Assembly: GCA_011033025.1 (NCBI GenBank)
Contig: WFMF01000041.1
Location: 206,706-270,705, forward strand
From: Beroe forskalii
Lineage: Eukaryota > Ctenophora > Nuda > Beroida > Beroidae
Length of the DNA: 64,000 nucleotides
Direction: 5' to 3'
The position numbers and the translations under genes are program-made. The notes under the pieces are model-generated. The model was not told the DNA's origin and did not search any database. It saw only the letters and a program-made list of their open reading frames with translations. This document shows positions 58,801 through 64,000 of the stretch, in pieces; the stretch's first letter is position 1, and the number at the start of each line of letters is the position of its first letter.

Positions 58801-59498
58801 GGCATCATATTATGGGGAGGCACGTGTAAATAAAACGTTATAAATTATGCGCGCATAATATGCGATTTAACGTCATCAATCCATGTCACTTAGAGGTATC
58901 ATGATGACGTCATCTTACCCGCAAACTGATTGCAGGCTCCATATTGAGCCGGTTGGAGCAACTCAACACCAGCCCTTGTACCTGCGGGGAATCCATGTGA
59001 AACACCTATCAGATTTTCCTCTTTGTACTTTAGTACTTTGTAACTGTCCGCAATTCGAAGAATTTCACTCGAAAGTTCCTCCAGAGTTATGCCAAGTTGG
59101 AGTTGGAATTGAATTAAAGTGCAAAAAATAAAAGAAAGTTCATGAACGACATCAATTCTGATAATGGGACTACGTTTTCCACTTCCAATTAGTCACTTCC
59201 TTGACAATTACCCATGGCCATCGGGCAGGATTGAGAATATTACTAAATAATAGTCATTGCTCATGAATTAAAAAAGGCTAATTCTTTTCTAAAATCAACA
59301 ACAACATTGTATCGAGCTGAAAAATATTGAATTTGAATGATATGAAATTTGAAATAAATCTGATAAAACTTAAATCAATGAACACAAAATGTTACTTTAG
59401 AAATAGATGGATTTCTCCCAACCCTACCGCGCAAAACTTGGAAATTTGGAGGGTCGCGGAAAAAATTTGCGTGCGGCGGAGGGTAGGGTAACATCTTA
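55810..59498. other. Upstream region of VIT; mostly non-coding
   Basis: AT-rich. On the minus strand there are two exon-like stretches (56984-57075 and about 57257-57334, listed in part separately). A short plus-strand frame at 58883-59131 (82 residues, Cys-containing, starting MSLRGIMMTSSY) has no recognised domain. Around 56690-56780 a short tandem repeat of AAGCAGTGAGCTTGTACA occurs. I see no other gene. Confidence 0.4.
56984..57075 (-). CDS. Possible alternative exon (ERAFDIVVNKNVAEDP...)
   Basis: Minus strand: TTTTCAG acceptor, an open stretch reading ERAFDIVVNKNVAEDPRGAN then TVSPDPSHNGQ, and a GTAGGA donor. It begins and ends in the same phase (2), and that phase fits the start of VIT exon 2 at 54923. 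A related stretch at about 57257-57334 reads EAANKKVLANKNIMEDPECGP after its own acceptor, so an exon seems to have been duplicated. It could be an alternative N-terminus of VIT or part of another gene. Confidence 0.35.
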
Positions 59499-61456
59499 TT
59501 ATTTTAGAAACCGCATGTATCTCAACATTCTTGGCAGCAAAGATCTACCTCGATTCCCAAACAGCGCTCTAGCTACAGTCTTGTGTGTTTTGATATCAAA
59601 ACACTGATAATAGTTCCCCTTGAAGGGATTGCCAGTTTTTAAGTTGGGTATGTGATCGAAGGAGCTGTGCGTTAGATTATGCTTGAACGCCTTCAGAGAT
59701 ATCTCCCCTGCTGCAAGAAGCTGACGTTGCCTCATAACCCCGCTCAGAAGAGCACCATTAGGGACCATGTTAGCCATGCCCGTGCCACCCAGCCCGTACA
59801 CCATAACCATGTTGGAGGCCGGGGCGGACAGTCTCATGAAGTTCTGAGCTGTCACGCCCCTCGCACAGCCCCGCACAGAAATTATCTCAAAATCAACGCC
59901 CTCAGTTCCCAACCCGAGGGTAGGAGCCACGTTCGCTTTGATAGTGTTGAGGACTGTCTCAGCATGGGGGTGCACGCTGGGGAACATACCCCCTCCTGAA
60001 CACTGCATGGCAAAGAAGTGGAAGGGTTTCCCGTCCACCTCCACCTCCCGCTCCCCCAACCTGAAGTAGATCTTGTTGCTGTACCCCGTCATGTCTCTGA
60101 ACTTACGGAGCTTGTATTCCGGTACCAGGGTCCTGTCTATCTTTACCAGGAAGACTGTGGAGGCAGCAGCAGCGCACATGATTCGCTCCACCAGATTAAC
60201 TCCCCCTACCAGTAGTCTGTCCATGGAGGGACCCAGGGAGAGATACAGACTGCTCACATTCGTAGTGCTGTGTTCACCCGTCTTAGGGTTCTCCCACACC
60301 ACCTTGGTTACACGACATTCGTCCTCGCCATCGGGTTTCACTAAGATCTTCACCAGTCTGGAGTCACTCTGCACAACACCACCATGGTTCACGATATCAT
60401 TTTCCATGTCATCATCTGCTCCCATCCGTATCCCACCGTCCTTAGAGTGGGCTACAGCTCCCACTACGAAATCAGTATCGTATCCCCGGGCAGCCAGTTC
60501 TTCTTTGGGCAGAGATCTGCAGTCAGCAGGTCCTATGATCTGGCCCAGTCTCCGCTCCGAATCAAAGAACCGAGGAGCTTTCTTTTCCTTCCCAAGCGAG
60601 CCTAACAGCAGCAAGGACCTCTCACCATTTTCACTGTTTTCAAACTGCACGGTATACCCGAGATTAAGATCCCGGAGTATGGTTGGAGTGAGACAGACAT
60701 GGGGGATGGAGGTGTAAGCTGTGGTTTTGTGGGGCGGCAGTATGGCTGTACCGGGGAGGTGCAGCCCCACATCCAGGAGCCCCTTAACCTGGTTCCTCAC
60801 TGCCATCCAGATGAAACTAGGACTGGTCAGGATGTTGTACATACTCACGCGGAGAGTACTCCAATAAGGGTCTGTCTCGAGTCTCCTGATGTAGCCGGAG
60901 TAGTTGATCATGCGATGGACCTTGTCTCGAAGTGTTGACAGCATTATGGAGGGTGCAGCGTAGTGGGTGTAGTAGTAGAGGGGTACTGAGTCTCGGTGGA
61001 TGTAGGTACACACCGAACCCTTCCAGTTGGACACCCCTCGTACCCCATCATGAGCGTAGAGAACCTTGCCGGGCGAGTCTGAGCGAGCTTGTAGCACTGC
61101 ACCGAACAGGGTAGCCGGGCCACCCACCCAAACATCGTATGATGGGCCAGACCCGTCCTCTGGAGCTGATGTGTCTTCTTCGAACGTTATCTGGTTTCCA
61201 CCTTCCTTCCAGATTTTCATATCTTCCGTCGTGTTCAAACCGGCGTTATGGACTCTCTGGACTTCGGGGAAAACTTTTCCAAAGAATGAGACAACGTGGT
61301 CAGGTGCGTTGATAACGGTATCGATGTACTCCTTGTTCTTGATCTTACCCTCGATTTGTTTCAGGATATCTCTCCCTCCGGTGAATGGTGGAATGTCCTC
61401 GGCATTGAGGGAGATCTTTCCATAGACATCAGGATCGTTTTCTATCATACTACTAC
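59499..61456 (-). CDS. Large exon of an unidentified protein, possibly FAD-dependent oxidoreductase-like
   Basis: This is an open frame of about 652 codons. From the acceptor (CAG at 61457-61459) it begins GSSMIENDPDVYGK and ends at the stop at 59499. In-frame ATG 61448 could also start translation. An N-terminal helical region precedes YDVWVGGPATLFGAVLQARS, which resembles a degenerate dinucleotide-binding loop (normally GxGxxG). Near the C-terminus, VHPHAETVLNTIKANVAPTL and then SVRGCARGV...VYGLGGTGMANMVPNGALL resemble the closing segment of DAO-type flavoproteins. No signal peptide or clear membrane helix. I could not assign a family with confidence; an FAD-binding enzyme with an altered loop, or a non-enzymatic relative, are both possible. 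The upstream exon is probably 63931-64000. Confidence 0.7.
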
Positions 61457-63930
61457 CTGGAAAATACAAACAGGATAAATCTCAGTTGCATCTTTGAGAA
61501 AACGGAGATCATTAGGATTATTATGGGGAGGTATCATTATTCTATGTCATCATGAAAACTAAAATGAGCATGAGGACCATTTTTCCCTAAATCCCGATTG
61601 CATTATTGTCATTCACTCATTCATGCTATGAATGAATATCAGGATTGCCCTTGAGCTCTTGACCCTAAGTCACAACGAAAATTGACAATTCAAATAACAC
61701 TTACGCACTTATAACTTTGTCTTTCAGGACGATCGATAAAGTCTGAAACAGACCCAGATTTTACCGATTTCCAATCGTGACTGTGAAAAGATTTTCTCCG
61801 GCTGATTAAATTACTGTGAGTTTCTTGAGCAAGTATTTTACTTTTCGTTTACAGCTAAGTACAAATCCCTAATAATATTGGTTCATCTGATCTCAACTGA
61901 TAAGCTGATAGGTAACTCGATGAGAAGAGACTAAAGCTAGGAAAATATTCCACTGAAAATTAAGTTTTAGTTATCATACGGCGGATAAACATATCCGGAC
62001 TGATCTGGAATAGTGGAATATTCTCTGCAAAGAGAGAAAGAGCACAAACGTACACAATACGCGGGGGGGGGATCATGGATTAAGTGCAAGACACGAGGGG
62101 TACTAAGTGATTTTTTGCCCAATTTTGAAATACCACCCACCACCCCTTCAGATAATCCCATGAACTAAGTGATATTTGGCACCATTTGTAGTGACCCACC
62201 CCAATATTAGCATAAAAACCTATCCAAGCGGCAGATTGTCCCCTGTACTAACTGATATTTGTCACTATTTGAAGGTACCCACCCCTAAATGAGCATAAAA
62301 CGCTGCAGATTGTCCCATGTACTAACTGAAATTTGTCATGTTTTGTAGGGACCCACCCCAAAATGAGCAGTTTGTCCCGTGTACTAACTGAAATTTAATA
62401 AAATTTGTGGGGACCCACCCCAAAATTATGACGTCATCTGGCAAAAAAGTGCCCAAATATGGAAAAATATGCCATTTGGACTAAGTGATTATGATTTTCC
62501 CAAAAGGTGACCACCTCAGTTAGTACAGTGGACTAAGTGATTTCGCCAAGGGCCAAACACCACCCACCCTGGCCTCGTGTCTTGCACTTAGTCCCTGATC
62601 CCCCCCCGCAATACGAACTCGTACGATCATATTTCTCAAAATCAAACATTTTCTAGTTCCTAACTGTAGTAAGAAGAGGAGAAATTTGACTCTCTTTGTA
62701 TGGTATTTGAAATTGGTGAATTGTTTTGTTGAGTATTAAAAAATGTGACCGATAAAGTTCAACGATGCACTTGTGAACAGTGATTCAAGGGTTTCAGAGA
62801 ATCCAAAGCAAAGACTGGGAAATGATCAATACAGCATTTATCTGGAACCCTGCAACATTCCGTTGTTTTGTAGCCGGCCCGGTGTTCGTGATCTACCTCA
62901 AATGAAATAATCAATAACAATGTACGTCTGACGTCATACTCCGTACATCTGCATATGAACATATGGGATTCTCCTGCAAATTGAATTTGAATATCTTAAT
63001 AACCATATTGAATTAGAGCAAATTATCGAGAAAGGTGCCACATCAACTGCTTATCAACTGCCAAATTAAGTTAGAACTTTAAAATCTGGGTAGTGGGTCA
63101 TACCACTACTTTCGCTTTCTAATATCATAATCTTATCGATTTGTATCATGTGCTTTGATATCATACGAATGCCGTGAACCTGAACACCAGAACTAATTAT
63201 TCAAGTAACCAATATGTACTGTATCATTGATAGGTGACCATATGAATTATGACGTCGACACACCAAGCAACTCAACACATCAAGCCAGCCCCTCTACTCC
63301 AGTAGCTGAGGGCAAGGTCGTGTACCCATCATTGTCCAGAAGGTTTCTCGACGGTTTTCGGTACTTTAGACCATGCTGAACAAAACGTACTTGCTGCCGT
63401 TCGATGAATCGACGTCCTGAGGGGTGATATGGCCACGCCCATTTTTGCCCTCAGGCGGTATTATGAGACCTGATTATTTCAACTTCTGATGGTCATAGAG
63501 ACTTCAGAATTGAACCAGAGTATCTATCTCATCAAGGGGAACAACTTTGTCTCTGACAACTTTTTTGTCAGATAATTAGTTAATTGACCAATTAGCTAAT
63601 TGGGTAATTTTCAAAAATCCTAAAAAACTTTTTATGGCTAAAAATGATCACAATTACCTGAAACGTGGAAAAAAGTGGTTTTTAAGAATATTTTTGAAAA
63701 ATTTTCACTTAGAAAATTTTCGGACTTTTCGGAAAATTTTGAGCGAAAAAACGAAAATTCCATCTTTTGCATCCTTAATTAACTTGGTCTAATAATTTTT
63801 GACTTCTAAAATTCACTGTGATTGCTTTTTGCTGTTCTGACAGCATATTTTGACTGCTCCTAATGGAAGTTTGCCTTCTTCAGACTTTCAGAACTGGTTT
63901 CAGGATCAGAGTAAAGCTGGGACTACTTAC
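61457..63930. other. Probable intron of the 59499-64000 gene
   Basis: AT-rich, carrying the MITE at 62061-62609 and no recognised gene. The end at 63600-63760 is rich in AAAATTTTC-like runs. Confidence 0.5.
62061..62609. mobile_element. MITE with G-rich TIRs and internal repeats
   Basis: A 549 bp element. The ends GCGGGGGGGGGATCATGGAT and TGATCCCCCCCCGC pair and continue through TAAGTGCAAGACACGAGG (about 40 bp TIR). AATAC occurs directly on both sides (62056-62060 and 62610-62614), a 5 bp target duplication. Inside are about four copies of a roughly 60 bp unit containing TGTACTAACTGAAATTTGTC and GGGACCCACCCCAAAATGAG. No ORF. Superfamily uncertain. Confidence 0.8.
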
Positions 63931-64000
63931 CTCCCCGAATAAGCGCCTTGCTTATGATGCCTCCACTGCACTTGATTTGTACTTTGTAGCCAAGATCAAG
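63931..64000 (-). CDS. Upstream exon, runs off the window
   Basis: On the minus strand one frame is open, reading LDLGYKVQIKCSGGIISKAL then IRG, followed by a good donor (GGGGAG/GTAAGT). Its phase joins exactly to the acceptor of the 59499-61456 exon, giving LIRG-GSSMIENDP, so it is probably part of the same gene. Family not recognised. Confidence 0.5.

Noticed and set aside
1-64000. CRISPR array, prophage or bacterial operon
   Set aside because: Spliced animal genes throughout; the tandem repeats lack unique spacers between conserved repeats.

Overview
The window is animal (metazoan) nuclear DNA. Genes are split by GT-AG introns, spacers are AT-rich, and the products include an integrin alpha chain, macoilin, an IkB-kinase-like kinase, PRPF38A with an RS tail and several mitochondrial proteins. 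Large single-exon genes (integrin alpha, the kinase) beside multi-intron ones, and abundant small inverted-repeat elements, suggest a marine invertebrate. A non-bilaterian such as a ctenophore or cnidarian is my guess; the sequence does not prove it.

Layout. 1-1131 (+) is the 3' end of macoilin. 1903-9642 (-) is an integrin alpha gene whose coding sequence is cut by a 4.6 kb foldback element (3293-7919) with about 530 bp terminal inverted repeats. 9643-16900 holds a GC-rich palindromic 30 bp satellite and a decayed Penelope-like retroelement between direct repeats. 16963-40000 holds an intronless IKK-like kinase (+), COX5A (+) and several SLC18B1-like transporter copies (-), and most of this block occurs twice in tandem (17092-28291 and 28292-38317). 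Only the second COX5A copy has its last exon (39788-39947), so it is the complete gene, with two transporter copies antisense inside its third intron. The repeat is either a recent segmental duplication or, as I favour, two haplotypes joined end to end: the copies differ mainly by insertions, and sequence on both sides of the join is unusually rich in small indels.

40980-46785 (+) is PRPF38A. 47617-51286 (+) is SLC25A11 (2-oxoglutarate/malate carrier), with an intronless NUDT22-like Nudix gene in its third intron. 53062-55809 (-) is a vacuolar-iron-transporter (VIT/CCC1) family gene with a perfect 3'UTR hairpin and a small intronless ORF in its first intron. 59499 to the window end (-) is an unidentified protein with faint resemblance to FAD-dependent oxidoreductases, whose upstream exon reaches the window edge.

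The genes form no operon. Several serve mitochondria (COX5A, SLC25A11), but the neighbourhood looks incidental. The most unusual points are the foldback insertion that leaves an in-frame target when removed conceptually, a long novel N-terminal extension on COX5A, a minisatellite made of repeated COX5A splice donors, the nested genes, and the likely assembly artefact that must be settled before copy numbers are believed. Some frameshifts in conserved genes (SLC25A11, SLC18B1 copies) lie in or beside G/C runs and may be base-calling errors.
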